Origin: Amycolatopsis decaplanina DSM 44594
GTDB taxonomy: Bacteria; Actinomycetota; Actinomycetes; Mycobacteriales; Pseudonocardiaceae
Direction: 5' to 3'
NCBI RefSeq assembly: GCF_000342005.1
Contig: NZ_AOHO01000028.1
Span: 62,001 to 126,000 of the forward strand
DNA: 64,000 bases
The notes beneath the pieces were generated by a model. It was not told where the DNA came from. It saw only the letters and a program-made list of their open reading frames with translations, and did not search any database. How positions within the stretch are numbered: position 1 is the stretch's first letter; every line of letters starts with the position of its first letter. The translations under genes and the position numbers were made by a program. This document shows, one piece after another, positions 52,952 through 61,715 of this stretch.

Positions 52952-54586
52952 TTGACCGCCGACATCGTCCTGACCAACGCCACTGTGTACACAGTGGACG
53001 ATCACCGGCCCTGGGCCTCGTCACTGGCGATCAAGGACGGCAAGGTGCTGTCCCTGGAGGACATCGAACGCGGGCCGAACACCGAGGTCGTCGACCTCGG
53101 CGGCGCGTTCGTGATGCCAGGTCTGGTCGACGTGCACAACCACCACGCCCTGGCCGGGCGCGCGGCCCTGTTCGAGCTGAACTTCGGTCTCGACGCCGGC
53201 CTGGACGACATCCTCGCCGCGGTCCGCGCGCGGGCCGCCGGGCTCGGGCCGGACGAGTGGGTGGTCGGCGGCGCTTGGGCGTCCACCCTGGTCAGCGCCC
53301 TTTCGCGGGCTTCGGCCCGGCACGCGCTCGACGAAGCCGCCGGTGGACGGCCGGTCATGCTGTCGGACGACAGCAGGCACAACCGCTGGGTGAGCAGCCG
53401 GGCCCTGGAGCTGGCCGGCGTCACCGCGTCGACGCCCGATCCGGCGGGCGGGGAGATCGTCCGCGACCCTTCGACCGGGGAGCCGGTCGGCGTCCTGCTC
53501 GAGGCGGCGGGCGTAGCCGTCGAGCGGGCGCTCAGCGAGACACGGACGCTCACCGCGGATCAGCACGTGGCGGCGTCGCGGCACGGGATCGGCACCCTGC
53601 ACTCGTACGGGGTCACCGCGTTCCAGGACGCCGGTGTCTCCGCGGACATCCTGCGGGCGCTGAAGTCGCTCGACGACGCGGGCGAGCTGCACGCGTGGGT
53701 CGTTTCGTCGCTGCTGATCAACGACCCGATCTTCGGCTTCGACCCGATCGGGGCGCCGTTGCTGGAGGTCGCCGGGCAGTACCGGAGCGAGCACCACCGG
53801 CCGGACTTCGTGAAGATCTTCCTCGACGGTGTCCCGCCGACGCGGACCGCCGCTTTCCTGGAGCCGTACCTGCCGGACGCCGCGCACGGAGCCTGTCATC
53901 ACGGCGCCACCACCATGCCGGGCGACGAACTCGTGGGCTGGCTGCGCACCGCGGCCGCGGCGGGACTGTCGGCCAAGGTGCACTGCACCGGGGACGCGTC
54001 GGTGCGCGCGACGCTCGACGCCGTCGAGAAGGTACGCGCCGAGGGCTTCGCCGAAGCGCGCTTCCAGGTCGCGCACGGCCAGTTCGTCCACCCCGACGAC
54101 CTCCCCCGGTTCGCCGCGCTGGGGGTCGCCGCGGACATCTCGCCTTTCCTGTGGGTCCCCGGCGTCATCCCGGCGGCCATCGCCGAGGTGCTGCCCGGTG
54201 ACCGGGCAGGGCGGATGCAGCCGAACAGGTCGCTGCTGGACGAGGGCGCGCTGGTCGCGGGCGGTTCGGACTGGCCGGTCAGCGAGTCCCCGAACGCGTG
54301 GGAGGGCATCCACGGCCTCGTCACCCGCCAGGACCCGACCGGCACGTTCCCCGGCGCGCTGTGGCCGGAGCAGGCGATCACCCTGGCCGAAGCGGTCGAG
54401 GTCTTCACCCTCGCCGCCGCCCGCGCGATGGGACTGGGCGATGTCACCGGCTCGCTGATCCCCGGGAAGTCCGCCGATTTCGTCGTACTGGACCGCGATC
54501 CGTTCCGGACCGATCCGTCCGCGCTCGTCAAGACAAAGGTGACGCAAACGTGGTTCGCCGGGCACCGCGTGTATCACCGCGCCTGA
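52952..54586 (+). CDS. YtcJ-type amidohydrolase
   Basis: The 544-residue amidohydrolase_3 protein has LPG-like VMPGLVDVHNHHA near the N-terminus, ARFQVAHGQFVHPDD, GALVAGGSDWPVSESPNA and a closing KSADFVVLDRDPF. It starts with TTG 52952, with GGAG 8 bases upstream, 3 bases after the MoaF-like 2 stop. YtcJ-like enzymes cleave amide or cyclic bonds; here it could release a primary amine from an N-acyl precursor for the amine oxidase. Confidence 0.88.
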   Translation: MTADIVLTNATVYTVDDHRPWASSLAIKDGKVLSLEDIERGPNTEVVDLGGAFVMPGLVDVHNHHALAGRAALFELNFGLDAGLDDILAAVRARAAGLGPDEWVVGGAWASTLVSALSRASARHALDEAAGGRPVMLSDDSRHNRWVSSRALELAGVTASTPDPAGGEIVRDPSTGEPVGVLLEAAGVAVERALSETRTLTADQHVAASRHGIGTLHSYGVTAFQDAGVSADILRALKSLDDAGELHAWVVSSLLINDPIFGFDPIGAPLLEVAGQYRSEHHRPDFVKIFLDGVPPTRTAAFLEPYLPDAAHGACHHGATTMPGDELVGWLRTAAAAGLSAKVHCTGDASVRATLDAVEKVRAEGFAEARFQVAHGQFVHPDDLPRFAALGVAADISPFLWVPGVIPAAIAEVLPGDRAGRMQPNRSLLDEGALVAGGSDWPVSESPNAWEGIHGLVTRQDPTGTFPGALWPEQAITLAEAVEVFTLAAARAMGLGDVTGSLIPGKSADFVVLDRDPFRTDPSALVKTKVTQTWFAGHRVYHRA

Positions 54587-54590
54587 TCTC

Positions 54591-54613
54591 CTACACTGGT
54601 AGAAGAACCAGTG
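54591..54613. promoter_or_regulatory. TetR-type operator before the tetR gene
   Basis: CTACACTGGTAG (54591-54602) is a CTAC-N4-GTAG site; a wider pair CACTGGT...ACCAGTG spans 54594-54613. TACACT (54592-54597) could be the -10, so bound repressor would block it. The ribosome site GGGAGG and ATG follow at once. The same CTAC-N4-GTAG motif recurs at 57236 and 57310. Confidence 0.65.
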
Positions 54614-54627
54614 CGGGAGGTCTGCCG

Positions 54628-55215
54628 ATGCCGAAGATCATCGACCACGACGAACGGCGCAGCCACATCGTCGACGTCACCTGGGATTTGATCACCCAGG
54701 GCGGGATCGAGGCCGCCACCATGCGCGAGATCGCGGCGGCCGCCGGCTTCGCCAACGGCGCGCTCAAGCTGTACTTCCCGAGCAAGGAAGACATCATCCA
54801 GGCCACCTACGAACGCGCGCTCGGCATGATGCGCGAGTACGTGGAGCTGGACGAGCTGCGCGGGCTGACCGCGCTCCGCGAGCTGTGCGTCTCGTCGATG
54901 CCCATCGACGAGGACCGCATCGCCGCGGGGCGCGTCTTGCTCACCTTCTGGCAGCTTTCGCTGACCAACCCGAAACTGCAGGACAAGTACCTCGAGCACA
55001 TCCGCTCGTGGCGGGGCCTGCTGCACCGGTATCTCACCGAGGGCCGGGAGGACGGCGAAATCGTCACCGAAACGCCCGACGAGCAACTGGTCGACGAGGT
55101 CGTGCTGATCAACGCCGGGGCGAACGTGATGAGCCTGGTCGCCGGGGAGTTCTCGACGATCGCTTTGCAGCGGCAGCACCTGGAGTCGTTCTTCGCGCGC
55201 CTTACCCGCCCCTGA
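54628..55215 (+). CDS. TetR-family regulator of the transport/methyltransferase island
   Basis: The 195-residue TetR protein has an N-terminal HTH (ATMREIAAAAGFANGALKLY, FPSKEDIIQAT, residues about 28-62) and a helical ligand domain with TetR_C-like NVMSLVAGEFS near the end. GGGAGG precedes ATG 54628. The CTAC-N4-GTAG sites in its own promoter and in the methyltransferase/importer promoter region suggest that it controls both. Confidence 0.92.
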   Translation: MPKIIDHDERRSHIVDVTWDLITQGGIEAATMREIAAAAGFANGALKLYFPSKEDIIQATYERALGMMREYVELDELRGLTALRELCVSSMPIDEDRIAAGRVLLTFWQLSLTNPKLQDKYLEHIRSWRGLLHRYLTEGREDGEIVTETPDEQLVDEVVLINAGANVMSLVAGEFSTIALQRQHLESFFARLTRP

Positions 55216-55216
55216 C

Positions 55217-55266
55217 GCCTCGTGAGTGGTAAGGACGGCTAGAACCGTCCTTACCACTCACGAGGC
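55217..55266. terminator. 22-bp palindrome between convergent genes
   Basis: Arms 55217-55238 and 55245-55266 pair exactly (contains GTGAGTGGTAAGGACGG). It begins 1 base after the TetR stop and ends 17 bases before the convergent hydrolase stop. Directly after it stands half of the CGCAAGTAGGTGACGAATTG repeat found at 12549-12604, so two repeat families abut here. Confidence 0.7.
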
Positions 55267-55283
55267 GTGCGGCAAGTAGGTGA

Positions 55284-56219
55284 CTAATCGCGGCGGTCGA
55301 AAGTCCGCGTCAGGAAGCTCGCCACGTGCCGGTGCGAGCGCGGCGACGCGGGAAGATCCGTGTAGAGACCGTAGAAGCCGTGGATCTGGCCCGAATACCG
55401 CGTCATCTCCACCTGGATCCCGGCATCGGTCAGGCGCCGCGCGAACTCCTCCCCTTCGTCCCGCAGGACGTCGTACTCGGCCGTGAGCACCAGCGCCGGC
55501 GGGAGCCCGGTCAGGTCGTCGGCGCGCAGCGGCAGCAGATACGGATCGTTCAGTTGCGCCGGATCCGACACGTACTGCTCGAAGAAGAACCGCATCGCCC
55601 CGGCGGTCATGCCGAAGCCCTCGGCGAAGTCCACATAGGACCGGAATCCGTCGTCCGGGTGACCGTAGACCGGGCAGATCAGCACCTGAGCCGCCAGCGG
55701 CGGGCCACCACGGTCGCGCGACATCATCGAGACCACCGTCGACAGGTTGCCACCCGCGCTTTCGCCACCGACGGCGATCCGTGCCCCGTCCACCGAGGGG
55801 CCGGCGCCGCCCGCGGCGAGCCATTCGACGACGGCATAGCAGTCGTCGGGTGCCGCCGGGTACGGGTGTTCGGGCGCGAGCCGGTAGTCGACCGCGACGA
55901 CGGCGACCCCGGCCGCGTTGCACACCGCCCGCGACGCGACCTCGTTCTCGTCGATCGAGCCGATCGTCCAGCCGCCGCCATGGATCCAGACGAACGCGGG
56001 CACCGGCTTGGTCGTCTCGGGCAGATAGACCCGCACGCGCACGCCGGAAGGCAGGACGTGGTCGGTCACCGAGGCGACCTCTTCGACCGAATCGGGACGT
56101 CGCCACGAAGCGGCGAAAGCGGCTCGCAGTTCCGGAGCCGTCAGCGGCGTGGCAGGCGCTTCCGATGGAGCGCTGCGGGCGAGCAGTTCCTTGACCGCGG
56201 GATCCAGGGTCACGGTCAC
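55284..56219 (-). CDS. alpha/beta hydrolase, HSL-type esterase
   Basis: The 311-residue hormone-sensitive-lipase-family esterase has the oxyanion motif HGGGWTIGS, nucleophile Ser in GGESAGGN, Asp in LRDEGEEFARRL and His in SGQIHGFY. It hydrolyses short-chain esters or lactones. The GTG start overlaps the methyltransferase stop, so the two form an operon read from the promoter at about 57240. Confidence 0.93.
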   Translation of the reverse strand: MTVTLDPAVKELLARSAPSEAPATPLTAPELRAAFAASWRRPDSVEEVASVTDHVLPSGVRVRVYLPETTKPVPAFVWIHGGGWTIGSIDENEVASRAVCNAAGVAVVAVDYRLAPEHPYPAAPDDCYAVVEWLAAGGAGPSVDGARIAVGGESAGGNLSTVVSMMSRDRGGPPLAAQVLICPVYGHPDDGFRSYVDFAEGFGMTAGAMRFFFEQYVSDPAQLNDPYLLPLRADDLTGLPPALVLTAEYDVLRDEGEEFARRLTDAGIQVEMTRYSGQIHGFYGLYTDLPASPRSHRHVASFLTRTFDRRD

Positions 56220-57202
56220 ACCGCTTCCGCGACGAGCACCCGCGGGCTGCCCGGCAGCGCGAGCCGGTCGGTGACCCGCCAGCCCGCCTCGCCCAGCCAG
56301 TCCCGCACCTCGGCCTCCGGGTAGACGACCGTCCCGTCGATCACCAGGTACTCCCCCGCGTGCAGCGCGTCGATGGGCCGCTGGACCGCGTCGTCGTCGA
56401 GGAAGAAGTCGAGCAGCAGCAACGTCGCTCCCGGCGCGGCGGCGGCGCGGGCGTTGCGCAGGATCTCCGCGTTCTGCTTCGCGTCGAAACGGTGGACGAC
56501 GTGGTTGACCATCACCAGGTCGAACTCGCCTTCGGGCCGCGCGGTGGGCGTCTCCGCGCCGACGACGGTCGCGCGGTCCGCGAGCCCCGCCTCGGCCGCC
56601 GCGATGGTGACCGACTCGGTGAAGCCCGGGTCGAAGACGAACGTGGTGTGCAGTCCTTCGTTGGTCTTCATCGCTTCGACCGCGAACGCGCTGGAGAGCC
56701 CGCCGAGGTCCAGCGCCTTCCGGTGGGGGCCGAAATCATAGGCGCCGGCCAGCATCTTGGCGTGCAGGGCGTTATACGTCATCACGCCGGCCATGAACGT
56801 GCCCCAGCGCGCGTCGTCCATCTCCAGCTTGCCCGGCTCGCCACTGTCGGCCGTGTGGCCGAACTGCAACCAATGCGGGTAGCTGATCGAGTCCAGGAAC
56901 GTCAGGAACGGGGCCAGATCGAGGTCTCCGCCGCCGAGGTACTCCGCGGCGTCGGCGGCCAGTCCGTAGCGTCCGTCCACACGGGACAGCAGACCGAGTG
57001 ATGACATGGCGTCACCGAGGATGCGGGTGATCTTCTCCGGTTTGCCGGTCTTGCCCGCCAGTTCCGCGGCCGTCAGCGGCCCGCCGGCGAGCGCGGTGAA
57101 CAGGCCGATCCGGCTCGCCGCGAAGAGTTGCTTGGCCGCCATGTACCCCACGGCGATGTCCACGATCCGCTCGGGACCGGCAGTCTTGGTCGACCCGCTC
57201 AC
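56216..57202 (-). CDS. SAM-dependent O-methyltransferase (acetylserotonin OMT-like)
   Basis: The 328-residue protein has an N-terminal dimerisation winged helix (LAAGGPLTAAELAGKTGKPE-like segment) and a Rossmann SAM site (KALDLGGLSSAFAVEAM). The acceptor region reads NHVVHRFDAKQNAEIL, where plant-type OMTs have an HxW base. GTG 57202 follows AAGGAGGG. It heads the methyltransferase-esterase operon. The substrate is unknown but should connect to the imported compound. Confidence 0.9.
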   Translation of the reverse strand: MSGSTKTAGPERIVDIAVGYMAAKQLFAASRIGLFTALAGGPLTAAELAGKTGKPEKITRILGDAMSSLGLLSRVDGRYGLAADAAEYLGGGDLDLAPFLTFLDSISYPHWLQFGHTADSGEPGKLEMDDARWGTFMAGVMTYNALHAKMLAGAYDFGPHRKALDLGGLSSAFAVEAMKTNEGLHTTFVFDPGFTESVTIAAAEAGLADRATVVGAETPTARPEGEFDLVMVNHVVHRFDAKQNAEILRNARAAAAPGATLLLLDFFLDDDAVQRPIDALHAGEYLVIDGTVVYPEAEVRDWLGEAGWRVTDRLALPGSPRVLVAEAV

Positions 57203-57235
57203 GGGTGCCCTCCTTAGCTCGTTTCCGCCGAGAGT

Positions 57236-57366
57236 CTACAGACGTAGACAAAAGAATCCAGTGCAAGTTTTCGCCCACCACCAGGAAAAACCCGCCGGAT
57301 ATCAACTTCCTACATTCGTAGAATATACCCATTGACAGCGCACTCGCCCAGTGTCAACATGCGTAG
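57236..57366. promoter_or_regulatory. divergent promoter region with three CTAC-N4-GTAG sites
   Basis: Between the minus-strand methyltransferase (start 57202) and the plus-strand importer (start 57437) stand CTACAGACGTAG (57236-57247, with GTC/GAC extensions), CTACATTCGTAG (57310-57321) and the degenerate CAACATGCGTAG (57355-57366). TTGACA (57332-57337) and CAACAT (57355-57360), 17 bases apart, form an importer promoter whose -10 lies in the third site. These match the site before the tetR gene. Confidence 0.7.
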
Positions 57367-57436
57367 AACTACCCCCGCCGGAGGCCCGTTCCCCGGCAGT
57401 GCGGTCCGCTTCGGGCGGGCACGGGAAAGGGGATTC

Positions 57437-59197
57437 ATGACCCTGCTCGAATTACGAGAACTGACCGTCGGCGTGATCGCCGACGAAACCGAACGCGAAC
57501 TGGTGCGCGAACTTTCGTTCGACCTCGAACAGGGCCGGACACTCTGCGTGGTCGGCGAATCCGGCAGCGGTAAAACGGTGACGGCCTTGTCGATCATCCG
57601 GTTGCTGGAGTTCGTCGCGCCGGTGTTCACTCGCGGTGCGATCACCGTCGACGGCGTGGACCTGACGCGGCTTTCCGCCGACGAGATGCGCGCGTACCGC
57701 GGTCCGCGGATCGGCATGATCTTCCAGGAGGCACTGGATTCACTCAACCCGAGTCAACGGGTCGGCAAACAGCTGATCGAGGCCTACCGGAAGCCCGGTT
57801 CTTTGCCTCGCCAAGCCGCGCGCAAGGGCACGCCGTTGCACCGCGAGGCCGAGGCGAAGGCTCGCGGCCTGCTGAAGGAAGTCGGCCTCACCGACACCGA
57901 CCGGGTGCTTTCCCTGTACCCGCACCAGATGTCGGGCGGGATGCAGCAGCGCGTGATGATCGCGCTGGCACTGATGGCCGACCCGAGTCTGCTGATCGCC
58001 GACGAGCCGACCACGGCACTGGACGTGACCACGCAGGCGGAGATCCTCACCCTGTTCGACCGCGTCCGCCGCGACCACGGCACCGCGTGCGTCTTCATCA
58101 CGCACGACATGGGCGTGGCCGCGCAGGTCGCGGACCGGATCGCGGTGATGTACCGCGGCGAACTGGTCGAACTCGGGTCCACTGAGGACATTCTGCACGC
58201 GCCGAAGCATCCCTACACCAAGGCGTTGCTCGACTGCGTCCCGCAACTCGGGGTGAGCAGACGCGACGGTTTCCCCACCATCTCCGAAGCGCTGCTCGAA
58301 GCCGCGATGGCGGGCGAATCGGCGGTCGCGACCGAAACCAGGTCGTTGAGCCGCGCGAAGACCGAAGACACGGGCGAGGGCACCGCGCTCGTCATCGATT
58401 CGGTGTCCAAAGTGTACGGACGACGCGGCCGGTTCTCGCTGAGCCGCGAACCCGAGGTGCAGGCGGTCAAGGACGTCTCGCTGGAGATCGCGCCCGGCGA
58501 GTTCTTCGGCCTGGTCGGGGAATCCGGTTCGGGCAAGACCACACTCGGCCGTCTGGTGAGCGCGCTGGAGCCGCCGACCTCGGGCACCATCGCCTTCGGT
58601 GCGCACCGGTGCACACCGTCCGGGCTCGAGGGCGACGAACGCGCGTTCCGCCGTCGCGCGCAGCTCATCTTCCAGGACCCACAGAGCTCGCTCGACCCCC
58701 GGCACACCGCCGCCCGGATCATCGCCGAACCGCTGCGGGAGCTCACCGGCCTCCGCGGTGCCGAACTCGACCGCCGCGTCACCGAACTGATCGACGAGGT
58801 CGGTCTCCCCTCCGACACCGCGAAGAAACTGCCCTCGCAGCTCTCCGGCGGGCAGCGGCAGCGCGTCTCGATCGCCCGCGCGATCGCGGCCGAACCCGAC
58901 CTCATCGTCGCCGACGAGCCGACCTCCGCGCTCGACGTCTCGGTGCAGGGCCAGGTGATGAACCTGCTGCTGGAACTGCGGCGCACCCGTGCGCTCAGCT
59001 TCCTGTTCATCACGCACAACCTCAGCCTGGTGCTCTCCGTCGCCGACCGGGTCGGCGTGATGTACCGGGGCGAACTGATCGAAATCGGCGAACCGGACGA
59101 GATCCGGCTCCACGCCCGGCACGAGTACACCCGCCGTCTCCTCGCGGCGAACCCCGAACTGCCCGCCCACCCCCACACTGGAGTGCGGAACCCATGA
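57437..59197 (+). CDS. fused oligopeptide-type ABC ATP-binding protein (DppD-DppF)
   Basis: The 586-residue protein has two ATPase halves: the first with GESGSGKTVTALSIIRL, MSGGMQQRVMIALALM and LLIADEPTTALDV; the second with GESGSGKTTLGRLVSALE, LSGGQRQRVSIARAIA and LIVADEPTSALDV. Both have intact H-loops (FITHDMG, FITHNLS) and the oligopeptide-type C-terminal HPYTKALLD/HEYTRRLLA. Fused DppDF is common in actinobacteria. AGGGGA precedes ATG 57437. It heads a five-gene operon. Confidence 0.95.
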   Translation: MTLLELRELTVGVIADETERELVRELSFDLEQGRTLCVVGESGSGKTVTALSIIRLLEFVAPVFTRGAITVDGVDLTRLSADEMRAYRGPRIGMIFQEALDSLNPSQRVGKQLIEAYRKPGSLPRQAARKGTPLHREAEAKARGLLKEVGLTDTDRVLSLYPHQMSGGMQQRVMIALALMADPSLLIADEPTTALDVTTQAEILTLFDRVRRDHGTACVFITHDMGVAAQVADRIAVMYRGELVELGSTEDILHAPKHPYTKALLDCVPQLGVSRRDGFPTISEALLEAAMAGESAVATETRSLSRAKTEDTGEGTALVIDSVSKVYGRRGRFSLSREPEVQAVKDVSLEIAPGEFFGLVGESGSGKTTLGRLVSALEPPTSGTIAFGAHRCTPSGLEGDERAFRRRAQLIFQDPQSSLDPRHTAARIIAEPLRELTGLRGAELDRRVTELIDEVGLPSDTAKKLPSQLSGGQRQRVSIARAIAAEPDLIVADEPTSALDVSVQGQVMNLLLELRRTRALSFLFITHNLSLVLSVADRVGVMYRGELIEIGEPDEIRLHARHEYTRRLLAANPELPAHPHTGVRNP

Positions 59198-60774
59198 GAC
59201 GAACCCTGACCTCGGCCGCCCTCGGCCTGGCGACCGTCCTGCTGCTCAGCTCGTGTATGGGAGGGCAGGCCGGCGGTGGCGCCGCGGACGGGCCCCCGAA
59301 GCCCGGCGGCAACCTCAACGTCGCCGTGCCCACCGACCCGCAGTCCCTCGACATGGTCGCGAACCCCGGCCAGGTGACCGCGCACATCGGCAACATGATG
59401 TACGAGAAGCTGTTCGAGGTGGACCGCGGCTTCACCGCCCGCCCCATGCTGGTCGAGGACTACACCACCAGCCCGGACAGGCTCACCTACACCTTCAAGC
59501 TGCGCCAGGGCGTCACCTTCCACGACGGCAACCCGCTGACCTCCGAGGACGTCGTGGCGAGCCTGAAGCGGTGGCAGCAGGTGCACCGCACCGGTCAGCT
59601 GGTCACCCCGGACATCGAGGCGATCACGCCGGCCGACCCGGCGACGGTCACCATCAAGCTCAAGCAGCCGCGCTACCCGCTGATCAACGAACTCGCCGGC
59701 GCGGGCACGGAGATCTACGAGGCGAAGAACCTCACCGGGGTCGCGCCGACCGGCTTCGGCCAGGACAAGGCCATCGGGACGGGGCCGTACAAGCTGAAGA
59801 CCTGGGACATCGGCCGTGAACTGGTGCTGGAGCGGTACGCCGGTTACAAGTCCCGGACCGAAGAGGACTGGGGCGGGCAGGCGGGCGCCAAGCACGCGTA
59901 CCTGGACACCGTGACCTACAAGGTGGTCTCCGACCAGGACGCGCTGATCAACGGCCTGCAGACCGGGCAGTGGGACCACATCATGCCCACGAACGACCAG
60001 TACGAGCCCCTGCGGAACAACCCGGCCGTGGTGGTGCACAACCTGCCCGGCGGCAACGACAACGTGGTGATCCCGAATTTCAACACCGGTTCGAAATTCG
60101 CCGACCCCCGCGCCCGAGAGGCGCTGAACCTGCTGCTGGACAAGCCCGCGATCAACGCGGCCACCGGCGGCAGCAAGGACCTCACCCTCGAGACCGGCGC
60201 CTTCGCCTCGCCGGACAACAAGCAGTTCTATTCCACCGCGGGCGAAGAGGTCTACAAGGCGCACGACCCGGAGAAGGCCAAGCAACTGCTGGCCGCGGCC
60301 GGGATCACCGCCGGCGCGACGATCCGGATCGTCACCACGAACTCGTACCCGGAGTTCGGCAAGTGGGCGGTGCTGATCCAGGACAGCCTGTCGAAGATCG
60401 GCATCAACACCAAGATCGACACCTTCGACTTCGCCACCATGCTCGGCACGCTGACCAAGGAACCGGGCGGCTGGGACATCACCACACTGTTCTTCGACTC
60501 GGCGCTGACCTCGCCCGCGCAGATGCCCGCGCTCACCCTGGGCACGCTGAACGGTTCGACCTCGCCCGAGCTGGACGGTCTCATGGCGGAGTTCAACGCC
60601 TCGACGACACCTGAGCAGGCGAAAGCGGTGGTGGACAAGCTGCAGGCGTTCACCTGGAAGCAGCTGTCGGTGATCACCCTGAGCCAGTCCAAGCTCTATG
60701 CGGCCTACTCCCCCAAACTCAAGGGCTACGGCGACTTCTACCGCGTCTTCTGGAACACCTGGCTGGCGTCATGA
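59194..60774 (+). CDS. oligopeptide-type ABC substrate-binding lipoprotein (SBP_bac_5)
   Basis: The 526-residue protein has a lipoprotein signal (ALGLATVLLLSSCMGG, lipobox LSSC) and SBP_bac_5 features (GGNLNVAVPTDPQSLDMV, QGVTFHDGNPLTSEDV, then KAIGTGPYKLK). Its ATG overlaps the ATPase stop. The family binds di- and oligopeptides, nickel chelates, heme or sugars. Cargo here is unknown. Confidence 0.94.
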   Translation: MRRTLTSAALGLATVLLLSSCMGGQAGGGAADGPPKPGGNLNVAVPTDPQSLDMVANPGQVTAHIGNMMYEKLFEVDRGFTARPMLVEDYTTSPDRLTYTFKLRQGVTFHDGNPLTSEDVVASLKRWQQVHRTGQLVTPDIEAITPADPATVTIKLKQPRYPLINELAGAGTEIYEAKNLTGVAPTGFGQDKAIGTGPYKLKTWDIGRELVLERYAGYKSRTEEDWGGQAGAKHAYLDTVTYKVVSDQDALINGLQTGQWDHIMPTNDQYEPLRNNPAVVVHNLPGGNDNVVIPNFNTGSKFADPRAREALNLLLDKPAINAATGGSKDLTLETGAFASPDNKQFYSTAGEEVYKAHDPEKAKQLLAAAGITAGATIRIVTTNSYPEFGKWAVLIQDSLSKIGINTKIDTFDFATMLGTLTKEPGGWDITTLFFDSALTSPAQMPALTLGTLNGSTSPELDGLMAEFNASTTPEQAKAVVDKLQAFTWKQLSVITLSQSKLYAAYSPKLKGYGDFYRVFWNTWLAS

Positions 60775-61715
60775 CCGGTCTGCTGCTGCGCAGGCTGCGC
60801 GATCTGGTGATCATCCTGGTGATCGTCGGGACGATGATGTTCTTCGTCATCCGGCTGATCCCCGGCGACCCGGCGCAGGCCATCCTCGGCCCGACCGCGC
60901 GACCGTCCGATGTGGACGCCCTGCGGGAGAGCATGGGGCTGAACGGCCCCTTGTGGGAGCAGTACCTCACCTGGGCCGGGAACGTGCTGCACGGCGACTT
61001 CGGCACGTCGATCACCTATCACGCGCCGGTGCTCGGCGTGGTCGCCGACCACATCCTGCCGACGCTGACGCTGGCCGTGCTGTCGACGGTGATCAGCTTC
61101 TTCCTCTCGGTCGCGATCACCTCCTGGCAGGCGGTGTCGCCGCGCAATCCGGTGGCGCGGGCGCTGGACCGGCTCTCCGCGCTCGGCATGGCGATGCCGG
61201 ACTTCTGGATCTCGCTGATGCTCGTGCTCGTGTTCTCGGTGACGCTGCGCTGGTTCCCCTCCAGCGGCTACGAAAACCTGTTCACCGATCCGGCGACGGC
61301 GGTGCCCGCGCTGGTCCTGCCGCTGACCGTGCTGGTCATCGGGCAGACCGCGTTGTTCGTGCTCACCCTGCGCGAAAGCCTGCTCGGCGAGCTGCCGCTG
61401 GCGTATCTGCGCACCGCGCGGGTCAAGGGGCTGTCCGAACGGCAGGTGATGACCAAGCACGTCCTGCCGAACGCGCTGATGCCGCTGATCACCCAGCTGG
61501 GCAGCAACTTCGCCATGCTGGTCGGCGGGATCGTGATCATCGAGTCCATCTTCGTCGTGCCGGGGCTGGGCCATCTGCTCATGGGCGCGGTGTCCACCCG
61601 CGACTTCCCGCTGATCCAGGGTGTGACGCTGTTCGTCGCGGTGCTGTTCGTGCTGGTCAACCTGCTGGTGGACCTGTCGTACGCGCTGCTCGACCCGAAG
61701 GTGCGTGTCTCGTGA
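60771..61715 (+). CDS. oligopeptide-type ABC permease (DppB-like)
   Basis: The 314-residue permease has six membrane helices, the DppB-type start (LRRLRDLVIILVIVGTMMFF, FVIRLIPGDPAQAILG) and the EAA loop YLRTARVKGLSERQVMTKHV. ATG overlaps the previous stop. Confidence 0.95.
   Translation: MTGLLLRRLRDLVIILVIVGTMMFFVIRLIPGDPAQAILGPTARPSDVDALRESMGLNGPLWEQYLTWAGNVLHGDFGTSITYHAPVLGVVADHILPTLTLAVLSTVISFFLSVAITSWQAVSPRNPVARALDRLSALGMAMPDFWISLMLVLVFSVTLRWFPSSGYENLFTDPATAVPALVLPLTVLVIGQTALFVLTLRESLLGELPLAYLRTARVKGLSERQVMTKHVLPNALMPLITQLGSNFAMLVGGIVIIESIFVVPGLGHLLMGAVSTRDFPLIQGVTLFVAVLFVLVNLLVDLSYALLDPKVRVS

Noticed and set aside
29288..55266. Possible CRISPR or clustered repeat array from the recurring palindromes
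   Set aside because: Copies are isolated, kilobases apart, self-complementary and lie after stop codons; there are no regular spacers or cas genes.
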